Positions 49,920 through 62,551 of a DNA stretch of 64,000 bases are shown here, in pieces. Each line of letters opens with the position of its first letter. Positions within the stretch are counted from its first letter, which is position 1. The notes under the pieces are model-generated. The model was not told the origin of the DNA. It made no database searches and saw only the letters and a program-made list of their open reading frames with translations. Source of the stretch: Varroa destructor (Eukaryota; Arthropoda; Arachnida; Mesostigmata; Varroidae); contig NW_019211460.1 of assembly GCF_002443255.2 (NCBI RefSeq), forward strand, positions 32,100,717-32,164,716, written 5' to 3'. Made by a program: the position numbers and the translations under genes.

Positions 49920-52235
49920 CGCTTCATTAACTCATCGCACGACGCAGCGGTATAGGGTTGTCTGAACGGTGAACTGTTTACAACCAAATACAACTCCATA
50001 TTCTTAAACAATTAAGAGTATTGAATAGATATTGCTTCATCAGGTACCCTCCGTAAATATTTCTTATGCCTGCAGTCACAGTTTCTCATGACGAAAACAA
50101 ATGCTTCAGTTAACTCAGATATATCGAGTTTGTTTGCACAGAGGATCCTTGGTTGTCTTACGAATCGTATCACATAGAGATGCTCCTTTTCGAAAATTCT
50201 TGATCGTTTACAGAGAGCCAAAAATATTCGAATATAGAAACGTATCACGGAAGTCCAACGTCACACCTGCTTGCTGTTCTGATTACCCTTGTGCACAAGC
50301 CACTTCTTTAGGCACAGAAAAAAAAAACTTCATTTTTGTATCAAATGTAGAAAAATGGCGTGCCATGTGCTGTGCAATTCTGGTGACAATGACAGCTTCC
50401 TACATACATACGGATCCGTATACCTTGTCTAGTCATTTTAGATAGGTTCCGCCTTCTCACGTTGTTGTTTTGCCCCATTCGCGCGAATACCGCCTGCCCC
50501 ATTAACCGTGCCGTAATCGTGCAGCTTCCGCCAGCAACATCATCTTCAGTGTTACTTATATGTATACGTGATACTAGTAGTCATTGGACTGGTAATCGTG
50601 GTAATACAAGTCAGGGCTGGGTAGACACCATCGAATTACATAAACATAGTATCGATGACTGTTGCTATCGTTGCCAATTGCGCAGTATTACTTGCTTACC
50701 ACTCGAATGCATCTCTTGTAACTCCCTGGTTCGCTCGTGGTTTGCCGGTTGTCGCTACTGACGGTGCTCTTAGAGCCAATGAATAAACGCGGCCGTTCGC
50801 ACTCATTGATCGCTACGGTAATCGTTTCGCTATTATTTGACTCTCCTTAACTATCCGCAATAGCAGGTCCGATCCAACATGTAGTTTGATGTTGCAAATC
50901 TTAACTGTGTAGACGCCGACTTTCCGTGGTATTCGTTGGTTGGGCTACCAAACCGTGTTGACATCGGAGTTACGTACGCTTCAATTTACCAACGTAGTCA
51001 GGTAGGGTAGACCATTTCTAGAAGCTTCTTCGATTTTGTATATGTTCTAATGATACCTATTAAATGAAAAATTGAAGATTAGCATTATTAAAGATAATCG
51101 TCGTGTAATAATTAGGGCTAATTAAATCTTAACTTTGAAGACTCCGATCGAAGTGATTTTCAAGAAGTATCAGTCTTTGGTTTCTGGCCAATCAAGGACT
51201 CATGCAGGAGCCAGAACAAAAAAAAATTGCTTACACAGCTATCGAAAAAATAGAGAATTGAGGACGTTTTTGACATTGAGGGTCACCTCTTCCACTGAGC
51301 GCTGCTTTTTTCTACAGCAAATGTGATTCTGTGTTTCGTTTATCTACGTTTACCCATTCCTATGGATTATAATTAAAATTAAACGCGGTCCATTATTAAT
51401 GTGAAACATAATAGTTCGTTAAATAGGAGTAGCTGGCTGTAAGGGAACCGCAAAAGTAGCGTATTTTCTTGTTGTCGTGAATATTGGAAATTGCAGGTCA
51501 TAATTAATGAAAAAAAAAAGTCTCTGCAGCTCCCTCTATGTTTGTTCTGAATGTCAGTTTGCGTATAGTAGATATCAGCAAGGTTACATAATCGTTCGGC
51601 ACACAGAAAGCGAATACTCAACGTTTATTTTGTTCTAGTAAATTCTTCACGATTAACAGTAATACTTCTTCAAATCGAAAAACACACAAGAGTTTATAAA
51701 CGTTTTCGCTCGATGGGCACTTCGTCTCGAACGGCTTTCCCGTACCTCGGAATATCAACGACTGTCTAACTTACGATGGCTGGAAGCCAGAGCACCTAGC
51801 GAAGCGATGTTTCTCGTTGAAAAATGGGCATCGTCTTCCTTACATTAGCTTTGGCGATGCTCTTAGGTTACTCCAACATGCAAGCAGACCGCTGGATTTC
51901 ATCGAAACGGCAATCCCAAACAAGTGTCGACGATCCCACGAGAGCAACTCGGCTCCAAACTTAAAGGTAAAGTGAAGAATAGGAAATGGAAAAGCTTGTG
52001 GCAGAAGGAAACGCGAGAGTGCAATTGGAAATGTGGGTTCGATTACACATTGACATACGCTACTGGACAGTGGCGAAGTCCGGCCCAACAAGCGTCAAAG
52101 CTTAGGAAACGATTTACCATAGGGTACAATATATGCTATGTAGCTCTAATGATTAAATCAATTAGCAGCCTGTTACAAGCGGTGATAAGGTCTGTCATTT
52201 GTATTTTTCATCACACCGACTTCCCAGACAACCCG

Positions 52236-52255
52236 ACCGCCCGCCCGCCCGCCCA
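52236..52255 (+). repeat. (CCCG)n microsatellite
   Basis: Four to five CCCG/CCGC units before CACCC. Confidence 0.85.
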
Positions 52256-52417
52256 CCCTTCCCCTAATGATTCTTCTTAGGCTTACGTACTGGAAAAGCT
52301 GTTTGTGAAACGCCGTTTAAAGAAAACATTGGCGTAAGCTTTTGTTACGCTACGCGGGCCTGCTGACGAAAACGAAAGAACGAAAAAATCTCAAGACAAT
52401 TCACAACCTGCTGCGAC

Positions 52418-52423
52418 TTTATT
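52418..52423 (-). terminator. possible poly(A) signal
   Basis: The minus strand reads AATAAA here and continues, about 10 nt on, into GCAGGTTGTGAATTGTCTTG, resembling the GU-rich downstream element of a cleavage site. It would fit the end of the candidate minus-strand exons at 52607-52932. The hexamer alone is frequent by chance. Confidence 0.15.
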
Positions 52424-52606
52424 CAGCACTTGGTTCACTGCCTCGTTGATGGATAGCGGGACCGGGATGGGCATCAATACACAGCACACACAAGACGATA
52501 TTTGGTGCATACATATACTCATATAGGATGAGCTTTCGAACGAATATAATGAAATGGGGAGACAACAGAATGTCATCGAGGCAGTAAAATGGAGGCAAAG
52601 ACTTAC

Positions 52607-52714
52607 GCGGTGAAAGTTCTTTAACAAACCAACAATAGCAATTGCGACGGACAGCGATATGACGGTGATGTGTTGAACTAGTTCTCGACCAAAGCTTGAA
52701 ACCATCGACGTAAG
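52607..52714 (-). CDS. candidate internal exon B, possible membrane helix (unrecognised protein)
   Basis: On the minus strand CGCTTTCAG abuts 52714 and GTAAGT follows 52607, both near-consensus splice sites. The 108-nt segment is exactly 36 codons. In phase 0 it encodes a fragment with SFGRELVQHI followed by a hydrophobic run (about residues 17-28, TVISLSVAIAIV) that could be a transmembrane helix. In the frame that joins from candidate exon A it encodes an unrelated polar peptide instead, so the pair does not agree on the attractive frame. A minus-strand AATAAA (52418-52423) followed by a GT-rich stretch lies about 180 bp further on and could end such a gene. No protein family recognised. 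Confidence 0.18.
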
Positions 52715-52875
52715 CTGAAAGCGTGGGTCGTACTATGCCTACTTAGCACGGTCACTGACCGAGAGGGTTTTACGTATATTATACTGCACACTGTTAAGCG
52801 TTTCACTGGGATCGACAAACTTAACTGATCGAATTATACAGCAACGTTGTGGGAATAAAAAAGGTTTTATCTTAC

Positions 52876-52932
52876 GCGGGCGCACTAAAGACGTACGCAG
52901 ACATGCCGAGTAATTGATCATGAATCCAGCAT
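52876..52932 (-). CDS. candidate internal exon A (unrecognised protein)
   Basis: On the minus strand a pyrimidine-rich stretch (TTTCTATTGTTCCATTTG..) ends in GTTAG just before 52932, a good 3' splice site. The segment ends at 52876 in CCGC, followed by GTAAGA, a good 5' splice site. The 57-nt segment is a multiple of three and open in two of three frames. The frame starting with two leftover bases reads AGFMINYSACLRTSLVRP. Joined to candidate exon B it continues in frame. I recognise no family. Chance splice-like sites are common in 64 kb, so this is weak without transcript support. Confidence 0.15.
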
Positions 52933-52939
52933 CTAACGG

Positions 52940-55180
52940 CGACACAAATGGAACAATAGAAACTTTAGGATATTCAAGGGTGCGTTCTATGAAATGATCG
53001 TTAAGGGGAGTACTTAAATACGATTGAAAAATAATTTATAGGCCAGATTTTAATATAATTTTGCTGATTTTTTAATGTTTAGATTTAGGGGACGACAACA
53101 CAGCCACTCAATAGGGATCGGATCTAGCTCAATTCTTGGCGTTTCAATAGCAGCAGTTCGGCCAGCGCATGATCACTGTCGAAAAAAAAAGGTAAATTTG
53201 AAACAGCCGCTAAGATTACAGCGTCAGCTGTAATTAAGTATTGTACGGCAGCAATAGTTAAGCCGATCTCAAAGGCAACTGAGACATCTACTTATAATGA
53301 GAAAAACTGATGTAGCTTTAGAACACTGAGGTATACATTGCAACCTTCAATACAAAGGATAGATGTAACAATGCGCATAATAGAGCTAATATTGAATAAG
53401 ATATCCTACAAAAAGGACCCATCACAGCACAAATGCTAAGTGAAATGGACGCAACGGAGCGGCAACTACCTTCTAAGTTTCGTGAGTATCATCAAAAAAA
53501 AAAAAAAGGGTCAAATCAAGGAATTGAAGCTAGGATCCAAAAGCAAGCTAAAGTCGGTATTCTAATACTTGCCAGACTTTCAACCGAGAATGCTAATAAA
53601 GGTAACAACAAACGGGCTGTCACTACGTAGACTGGAACGCAGATCTGAGTCCGCAGGTCTGGGAACCGGACACGCATTGAAGAACCAATTGTATCCGAGA
53701 AACTGCTCAAGACATTCATTACCACATAATGCGGAGGAGAGAGTGGAGAATGGATCTACTCGAAGACAATGGAAATGCCCTTCTGGTAGATTTTTATCGA
53801 ACGACGACGGTCACAGGGAGTTGCCCTCGGAGTCATTCACGCTCAAAGCGAAGATACCTACAACAAACGGCACAAAATGTACATGATTAAATGAACTACG
53901 AGACGGAATTGTACCTTAGACTACATTATATGTCGTAGCGAGTGTTTTGACATGGGAGAGGTTCCCGAAAATTTAGAGACAGCTGCGCTACTCTGCAACT
54001 CAACCCAGTTGTATCCGGAAACGAATAATAAAAGAATGGAAAATAAACAACAGGCGACACTACGTCACGCCTTTAGGCAGGAAGGGATTTTTTTTCTGGA
54101 TCTGTGCGCACAAATTTAGATCCTACTAAACCGGTCTGCGTGCGAGGCCTCCTGGAGAAAAAGGGCTCGTGTTATTAATCTCGGAACATATGGATTTAGT
54201 CGAATACATCTATCAAACGTTACGGATTTTTATCCATATAAAAATATAACGGTTATCTTTCTGAGGCAAGATTTCGGCTAACAAGATCCTAAACACCCAA
54301 ATCAGCATAAAAAAGCTTCTACAGATCATAACCAAGGTTCTTAAGCTGGACAAAAACCCTTACTATTTATGAAAGGTTTTGGGTCGAAAGGCCGGTCATG
54401 ACAATCAGGTAATTGCACCTTTAGACATTGTGAAGTTTTAGAAATTTAGAATCTACTAGAAAGCCATCGCAGTAGTTGGCCTAGCGTATGAAACTGCAAT
54501 AACAATAGCCAGTAGACGTTGTGGAAATAGAGGAAGAAGACACGGCAATGTCGTGAGCCGAATATTAACTCGGATTTCAAAATAACGACCGCGGTTAAAC
54601 ATTTTCGAAAAAAAAAAAAATGCGTATTCTCTAAATAGGCATACTGCCATATCAACAATGATCCAGAGCCATGTTAACTATCCAATGAAAGCCCTTAATG
54701 AAAATCGACATTTTACAAAATAGCCTTATAACTGAAGTGGCCGTATAAATATGAACCGATGCGGATTCAGTTTTTGGTGGACGAATGCCGATGTAACTAA
54801 TATCATCATGCGTAGCCATCAAATAGCGAGTGTCAACAACAACAACAACAAGCAGATTTTGACAGTGGCACCGTTATAAGAAGTTCGATGCTGTGAAAAA
54901 TGGACGCGGAGACAAGTTAATCTTTCAGAGATTTGGACCGACTGGCCAAGATTGTGCTTAAATCTGCGTCGGGTCTTCTTTCTCGTCTCGTATGGACTGA
55001 TTCTGAATCTAGAATGTCTGAGTGCCGTTAACTGAGGGCCAAACGCGTGCAGTAGCTCAGGCCACGGCGGGGTAACAGCAACTGCTTTAGCCGTAGAAAT
55101 CACATGGGTAGTAACGCTAAGGAAAACGCTTTTATGCGTTTTATTTTACCGGTATCTGCATCGATGCTTCCAAAGCTTGA
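52940..55180. other. no gene recognised
   Basis: AT-rich sequence with A runs at 53488-53505 and 54606-54620 and (AAC)n at about 54835-54850. The frames at 53433-53630 and 53569-53886 read as charged, soluble-looking peptides but match nothing I know. Confidence 0.42.
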
Positions 55181-58100
55181 TACGCTTACCAGTAATGGGC
55201 ATGTCCGCGGTACGCCGATGCAGTCGGCCAGACGTCCCCGGCATGAAGCTTGCGGCCGGTCCTTCGACCCATTGTCTCACGCTTGTCCGTCCCAGACACT
55301 GTTATTCTGACTAGCAGCTCGTCCGTATTTACTGTTGTTGTTGATGGCTAGTCGGCATAGCGGCAATGTTGTTTTTTGCGGCTGTGTGGCACCCGTCACC
55401 ATTGCGAGCAGCGGTAGTGCACTGCCATGTGAGAGTTTTCAACCACAACGAGCGTTTTTTACTATTTTCAGGGCAAATCTCCTCTCTTCAACGACCGCTA
55501 CTGATAATACTGTTGCCTCTATTAGAATAGTTGTAAGTTATTGCAGTTCTATCCAACATTTCGCCCTCTGCCGTGGCCATTGTTAGCCTCGCGATCAGAA
55601 CTAAAACAAGCGCGTCTTGTTTCAGTAGTCTTCTTCCTGTCTCGTTCAGTCTTGCTTCCTGTTGTTCGTAAGGGAATGCTTCTGATGCGTTGAGTGTTGC
55701 GCACAGTTGCTGTGAACGGTAACAATGTGTTTATTTTTCTCGCATCCTATGTCTCGTTGAATTTATGTCTCTAATCCCACACGAAGAACGGCTACTTCAG
55801 CGGATACCGACGGCGACTACACGCAGAGTACCCATTACATTATGTATAACATTAATTGTATCATATAGTACGTCATAATACTATATATAACATTAATTTC
55901 GTCTAGCCGAGCGACGTCTGACTGTACCGTGTGGGTGCTAATCACGCTGTTTGGGTCTCAGGCCGCGTAGAAGTTTGCCATAGTGCAATGTCTAAAAATA
56001 TGTGTGTGTTTTAGTTTGGCGTCAATGTGTGTATGTGTGTGTGCGTGTACCGTCAATACGTCTGCATGCGCGTCTCCTCATGTACGTGTGCATCGCATAT
56101 TTTAAATTTATATATATATATATATACGAGCGTGTCTGTTTGTCTATTAGTAGGGAACAAAAAGTGTAAATCAAATAACTCCATCTCCAGATATTTTTCT
56201 TGCTTTGATAGGCAAGAGATCAAGAGTCAAGCGGGCAACTTCCCAGTTTTCGCCGTACCGGAGTTGCATTGTCAGAAAAGTACTTTAGCAGCTCAGCTCA
56301 GCTCAGCCGCTACAAGCGGTAGTTATAGCAGCAGCGAAGGAGAACAAGCCGGCGCTTCCATACCGGCATCAACAACAACAACAACAATATTGCTGAAATA
56401 ATGGCACGGGTCTGGGTGTTACGGGAGTTAGAACGTTCCTCTGCTGGGCAGAAATGGTTCGGCCGCATGAACAACGTGGTACGGCAGCGACAGCGGTGGC
56501 TGCAGACCTCGAAGCCGTTAGACGCTAAACATTAGGCAGCACGGCGCTAGAGGCTGCTGTGTCTAGAGGCCGGTCGATGGACGGGTAATGTTATTCTATT
56601 CTAACTGGCAAAAGCCACTACCACTACAGGCACCAGCGCTGCTGCATGCATTGCCGCGTCTTTTCTTGTAGTGATACAGTTACCTAACGTGTCCTGCTAT
56701 TGCTGCTTCTGACCCGCCTGCCAGGGACGAAGGTTGTTGGCTGCCACCGGCGGCGGCCGCTGATGGCTCATGCCGCTCGTTCGTCTAATTCCCTGTCTCA
56801 GGCCTTTTGCCTTCCCTGCCACCTGCGAATCGTTTGCTGCTGCTTCTGCCTTACAGACTTTGGCTGGTCGGCTCAGATGTGAGATAGGCAAGAAGTCAAA
56901 GCAAGAGCTGGTTGCTCTACCTCTGTTTGCTATTCTACAGTTTCCCCATCCGGCCCGTCGAAATATGTTGGGACTCGGTCGTAGGGTCCGACCACGTGCG
57001 CCAAAAAGGGTCACTCACCTTTGCTGCGACACACCACGCCGGCATTGACTTGGAGGGTCCTCTCAGAGACCCACACATACGCAAAAACACACATCTACAG
57101 CAGCAGGGGCACTCATGGTCAACATTGCGAGGAAAGCAACGGCAGTTCGAACGGACTTACAAACAGATGGATTACTGACTCGGGCAAGTCTATGTAGATG
57201 CAACTACACATATATACGCACATTTATGGACACAAATATATATATATATATATATATACGCAAAGCAGGCAGATAGATAGGCACTCAAGGGCATGGCGGC
57301 ACACATACACGTAAAAAGTCACGACAACAACTGTTGCTGCCGTCGCTCCGGCCAGTGAGCGAGCAGCAGACCCAAGCCACCTTAACGCCAAGCTGAAGCT
57401 GACCGAATCTAATGATGATGATATTACCGTCTGCTTGTTAGAACTGGGATAGTTGAGGAGCGGGATGCGCTGACGTATGGGGATGTGTGCGCACGTGGGA
57501 CTCGAGACCCGTGGTTCGGTAACTATTGTGAACGTTATGGCAGCAACGCTGACTAGTCGGAAAAACAACGACAGCGATGACGGTAGTAACTTGTCAAAAG
57601 AAAAGGATAAACGATTCGTTGTTTTCCATCGCAGTCGGCGTTGTTGTCGTCGTCGTCGTCGTTACTGGCGTTGTTGTTGACGGCTTTGACGTCGCCGCTG
57701 AAGCTATTTTCCGTTTCGCCGACGACACGGACGAAACGCAAGCGAGGATTGCGGGAATTTCACAGTAGGTTTTGCGGCCTTTGCAATAACATTGATAGTA
57801 GCAACAATTCTAGTAATACCACCTTTTACCAACGACAGCTCCGGCATATTCCAGCTCTGCCGTTGCCACTGCTATTGATACTAGATAGACGGCGGCGGCC
57901 GTAGTGGTAACGGGCCTGCATAAACAGCATTTAGCACTGGCGATACCTGTGACGATGCCTGAAATGGCTGGGCCAGCAGTAACAGTCGTAGGAACCGATG
58001 GCTAGAAGAGACTTTATCGCACCATCTACTTGTCGTTGTCCATTATCGTGGAGGAAGCAAGCAAAAGACGACTGCATTGGCGAAGCGGCAAGTAACGTGA

Positions 58101-58260
58101 GGGCAGACAGAGGGAAATGCGGACGGACGGACGCGCAGACAGACAGAAAAGCAAAAAAAAATGCAAGCAAAAAAACAAGTGAAGTGGCGAAGCTAAGCTA
58201 GGTACACAATTACATACATAAATACGAGCGTCCACGCTCTCTGTTCAATTCTATGCCAGC
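55181..58260. other. GC-richer patch, microsatellites, no recognised gene
   Basis: GT (56026-56048), AT (56110-56128, 57236-57258), AGCTC (about 56290-56306) and GTC (57646-57663) repeats. TATAACATTAATT occurs twice (55845-55857 and 55886-55898). No exon recognised. Confidence 0.45.
57236..57258. repeat. (AT)n microsatellite
   Basis: 23 bp of uninterrupted AT after CACAA. Confidence 0.93.
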
Positions 58261-58430
58261 AGCAGCAGGATTGCCGATTTTATACAGGCATTCGATATTT
58301 GGTACCAATGCAGGATGTCGAGTTGGTTGCTATTACTGTCTGGTTATTGATTATTCATTCCTGTTCCGGTCGGGAGCTTAGCTCAGGCATGGCTCGAAAT
58401 ATAGTAAGCTATTCCACGGTATCTGACAGC

Positions 58431-58451
58431 GGCAGCAGCAGCAGCAGCAGT
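58431..58451 (+). repeat. (GCA)7 microsatellite
   Basis: Uninterrupted GCA/AGC units before GTAGAAGAAG. Confidence 0.92.
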
Positions 58452-59096
58452 AGAAGAAGAACATGTACTGGCTCTACATTACACTGCTTACCCATTTGAG
58501 GGGCATCTAAAATTACCATAAGCGGCAATAGAGCAAACAGGTAACGCATAGGTGGCATTTCAAATATGGTACTTACAACCGTATCGATATAACACACACA
58601 CATGCATCGATTAGAACATCGTGACAGACAAGCAGCCACCTTAAACTAAGCGTTGCACATTTGCAGCACAGCTTTCGCAAGGCCGAGTCCTACCTTTCAA
58701 TCGCAGGAATCTCATAAATGGATGACGCCAAACGAACATGCAATACCCGACACTGGCTACAAACTGGTTGCACGCTTTTCGTATACGTGCAGCAAACGTG
58801 AACACGTTTTAGAAACTCTGATTGCGTACTATAGGAACACACGAAATCACAGATAGATGTCCACGTTTGGAGAATGAGCTGGTGTCGGCCAGATAGGTTA
58901 CCTGGAAGCATCGAATGGAATTTACTAAACATGCACTGACGGATTTTACCGCTCTTTGTCGATGAGCTTTTCGCTTGTATAGAGATGCACGTTAGGGCAA
59001 GATGAGTGTCCTTGCGGCCGTGCACTGGTATTAAATTTGCCTACTGAATATGAGAACACGTGAAATGTATAAGACTGAAAACCTGGTTTTGTCAGA

Positions 59097-59124
59097 GGGG
59101 GGGGGGGGGGGGGGGGGGAGGGGG
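59097..59124 (+). repeat. G22 homopolymer tract
   Basis: Twenty-two consecutive G (59097-59118), one A, then five G. It can form a G-quadruplex, and its true length is uncertain because such runs sequence poorly. Confidence 0.92.
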
Positions 59125-59200
59125 TTTGGCAGCAACAGGAACAAACTATCGTGCTGAGGGGGTACATGCCAAATGCATTTCCTATCTTTACCACAAACAG

Positions 59201-59279
59201 CAAGATTCAAAGTCGAGAGCTCGAACAATTTATTTGGTTGATTTCTCTGTTGTAAACGGCTTTGGGCACAGGATTACAG
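59201..59279 (+). CDS. candidate internal exon (unrecognised protein)
   Basis: A pyrimidine-rich run (TTTCCTATCTTTACC) ends in ACAG at 59200, and ACAG at 59276-59279 is followed by GTGAGG, a strong 5' splice match. The 79 nt between read QDSKSRARTIYLVDFSVVNGFG.. without stop. The exon would end in phase 1. It starts just 76 bp after the end of a long G tract. No family recognised, and the next plausible coding block (62345) starts in phase 0, so the two do not join directly. Confidence 0.15.
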
Positions 59280-61556
59280 GTGAGGAATATTTTACCGCTA
59301 ATAACTCAAAAGTATATACCCATTGTGCAATCAACGAACTAAAGTTTCATTCAGGTTCAAGCAGGTCTGTAGCAGACGCGCCTTTTCCTATGCTAATCTA
59401 CGCTTGGGAATTATCTATCTGCTGAAACAGCCCGCATTACGCCTATTCAGATGGTAATCAAAAGAAGAAAGAAGGTGCAAACGCACTGGCCTTCTCAATA
59501 CCTCCCAATGTATTAACTTGATTAAAATGTTTGCTCTACAAGCAAGTAACTGGTGCAAACTAAGTACTAGTTAATTAAATAGGCGGAAAATGCCGGGTTA
59601 TGATTATTTTGGAGCCGACTGAACTCAACAAGCGTTTCACAGAATCGAGTTGTACGATGGACCCTGTGGCTGTTCTTTTGCGCCTTAGACACTCGCGAAG
59701 ACTCCGAACTAAGAAAATCGTTAATGCAGTTATTGAGGGTAGCCTTAAGCAATCCGAATGACTACAGTTGTCTTCGATCTAAGCGTCTGAATCTGTATTA
59801 ACAGTAATCTACTGGATGCGTGTCTGGAGAAACAGCATCTATACAAGCATGCCTTCTAAACGCGAGCTAGAACGCATAAATCGAGCAAGTGAATTGGTGA
59901 TTACGCCTTATAAACCCGAAAAAGTTCTAACCTAAGATTGTTTACTTACTTGTGAACTTATCAAGGAATTTTAAGGTTTGAACTTGAGCTTATTTACTTG
60001 ATGCCTAAATCAGAAAGCATTGCCGTTTCAATTATGGTCTTGATCTTTTGCGTAGTCGATAAACATGGCTTCGCATCTCAGCCGGTGGTAGTACTGCTAC
60101 TCTCTGGAGGCTAGCCTAGGAGACAACCAACGCTGCGTATCCAACACGACATCGCATTCATATGCTTTGACTACGTTCAATAACCCGTTTTTACACCGCA
60201 CTTTTCGGTATCAGTATAAACGAGTAGTATATGCGATAAGGCATATTTACTACCAACAAAATATTACTTTAGAAAACGTCTGTTCATTGTCCACCAAATT
60301 TGCTAAGTGTTTGGCATATTAGAAAAGCTGTTTTTCTACTGCATGTTTTCTTTCCGTGGTGTTCGGCAGGCCACAATGACCTATCTAACAATTTATGCTG
60401 TTAACAAAATTTACTTTAAGAATTTCTAGAATTTTACCTTGCCACGTGATTATATGGGTATTAATTTTGCACGCTGCAAATACGAGCGAGAAAAAACACA
60501 GCTTAGTAAAGAATATTCGCTTTTAATAATGGCAATTTTGGCAAAAAAATGTGTTTATATGGGTGAAAAAGTACACTTTTTATAAGGGAGTTAAGTCTCT
60601 GTGCTCAAACTTACGCCTAGTCTATATTATCCATATACAAATACATTCTCTGTTCTATTTTTAGGGCTTGAACCGCTCAGCAGCCTTATACGCGTGATAG
60701 GTTCTTCTGTGTTTGGATGAGATGGGTATTTATTGCAGCAACACATCGGAATGAATTTATAGTTGTGTTACTACATTGTGTTACGGGGAATTTTTCAGGG
60801 AATTTCTTTTCTATAGGGAACCCTACAAAAATGAGCAAAATACTGCCAGTGATAGAATATAACTCGCTTCTATATCTAAAATATAGGCAAAAAAAAAAAA
60901 ATAGTTCATAATAAAGCAAAGCCGTATTCCTTTTTGTCTAAACCGACGATATCGAAGCACAAACAGTAAAATCATTAGTTTTTACCATCTCCTTAATTAT
61001 TTCCATATTTCATTTTAAAAAATTCACACGATCAGATTAATTCAGAATGGAAATAGTAAAAAAGGTAAAAAAGCTCATGTATATGATTAGGAATCGCTTG
61101 GTTGGAAAGGCTCCATTTCGTCAGGCAGGTTCCTCGCGCTGTATGTTCCTTACACTCAAATAAATAGATATCCATACATATTTACTTCATGAATTTATAA
61201 CCTTATCGTGATGTCGACCGTGGTAAAAATTTTCTTGGTAGATTATTCAGTTTAGTCGCAGATCCGAAATGGTAGTGGCTAGCCCACCAGTTTCACGTGC
61301 CCCCCACCATATAAATAGCACAGGTATGTATTAAAGAGTTTTATTTCATCATCGTTATTACCTCGTGTTATTCTTAAGCTACATACTCTTTAGTTGTTTT
61401 CGCATTCCAAGAACCCAGCTCATCCACTTCCGATGCGATGAAGTCCAATGTGCCGATGACCCAATGCATTTAATGTTCCCTCGTCCCTGCTGCCGTAACC
61501 GCTCTATTGCTGATGAACCAGAAAAATCTCGAACTATGCCTCGTATCTACGCGCTG

Positions 61557-61580
61557 CACACACACACACACACACACACA
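61557..61580 (+). repeat. (CA)12 microsatellite
   Basis: 24 bp of uninterrupted CA before GACGC. Confidence 0.94.
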
Positions 61581-62344
61581 GACGCACATATACACATGTA
61601 TATATATATTCCTGTTAATCGTACCCAGTAGTTGATCCAAAATTATCGACGCCGGAGACAGTACCAGCTAAATGTACGTGGGCTGCCGCTGCTCGCTCTG
61701 GAAATAAATCCATAGCCGCGCAACATTGGCCTGGTTCCCAGAACCACTTGATGACGCTGCGGCTTTTTCTGCTGTCCGCCGAAGACGTTCCGGCGTCACT
61801 GAGTCTCCTAGTGCTAGAACGCGTGTCGCCAGAGATAGCACAGGTGAACTGAAGCCAAGGACACTGTTGGCTACCGGCTATTGACTATATGCGGGCGTGT
61901 GTATGTATAAGCATATATTGGTTGCGTTCTTGCCGTATCATACGCATGCGCATTTGTGCAGCTGTGCGTTCGGCGTGTCCACGTCGGCATGTGCCTACGA
62001 AGCGGTTCCGGGTAGGTTCGTATACAATGTGGCCTACTATCCAATAACATGGTGGCATTCGATTTGCGAGCCCAGATTTTCGAATGCGACTGATCCCGAT
62101 GAACATGGTCGGACACGAAGCGGTGCATTTACAGCCACTCCATCCAATTCGTCGTGCATGCACGCGTACGTTTATCTGTTTATCTAGGAGTCGGTGCTTT
62201 TGTGTGTATCTGCGAGTGTATTGGAGATCACGGTTTCAGTGGCCTCGTGCAGCAACGTCATCGTCAGTTTCACACTCGCGGCCTTTAGTCCGCAGCGTAT
62301 CACAGTAAAAACTCGCATGAGATCGTAAAGATATTAAACACTAG

Positions 62345-62551
62345 AATTTGTATGAATCCTATTGTGCGGTTGTGCCTAAGACCGAAGATCCGGAACCTTT
62401 TCGATTGGAAGTCTTATTCAGTGATCATTTCGATATCATGGTGGCTCGCAACGGCACAACTACCCAGCACTACATAGTGGAAAGAGATGACGGGAGAAGC
62501 CTTCAGCAATGGGCATTGTTTCAAATGGAGCAGTGGCGGCACAGTGAATAA
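62345..62551 (+). CDS. candidate 3'-terminal coding exon, unrecognised protein
   Basis: After CACTAG at 62339-62344 the frame AAT TTG TAT GAA.. stays open for 68 codons to TAA at 62549-62551. There is no ATG at its beginning, so an exon rather than a whole gene is likely. The translation has a balanced composition without low complexity, with blocks such as EDPEPFRLEVLFSDHFDIMV and VERDDGRSLQQWALFQMEQW, rich in the acidic, aromatic and glutamine residues typical of folded proteins. An in-frame TAG overlaps the acceptor, so 62344 is the only upstream acceptor possible. Its pyrimidine tract is poor, though a branch-like TATTAAAC precedes it. AATAAA at 62547-62552 overlaps the stop codon and could serve as poly(A) signal. 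I do not recognise the family. It could be a chance open frame. Confidence 0.3.
   Translation, partial: NLYESYCAVVPKTEDPEPFRLEVLFSDHFDIMVARNGTTTQHYIVERDDGRSLQQWALFQMEQWRHSE

Larger units (their letters stand above)
49181..52400. other. no gene recognised; GATA repeat
   Basis: Unique sequence with the GATA repeat at 49885-49919 and a (CCCG)n run at 52236-52255. Frames at 50101-50445 and 51924-52280 have no recognised family. Confidence 0.43.
58261..62340. other. mostly AT-rich; possible exon and repeats
   Basis: Holds the AGC repeat, the G tract, the candidate exon at 59201, AT-rich unique sequence (59900-61350) and a CA repeat. Nothing else recognised. Confidence 0.42.

Noticed and set aside
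55504..55513. Partial match to miR-8 seed region
   Set aside because: Only nine bases agree, with no hairpin partner.
59560..59571. Twelve-base match to the start of miR-252
   Set aside because: The match stops after position 12 and the remaining bases are an AT-rich run unlike miR-252. I see no hairpin.
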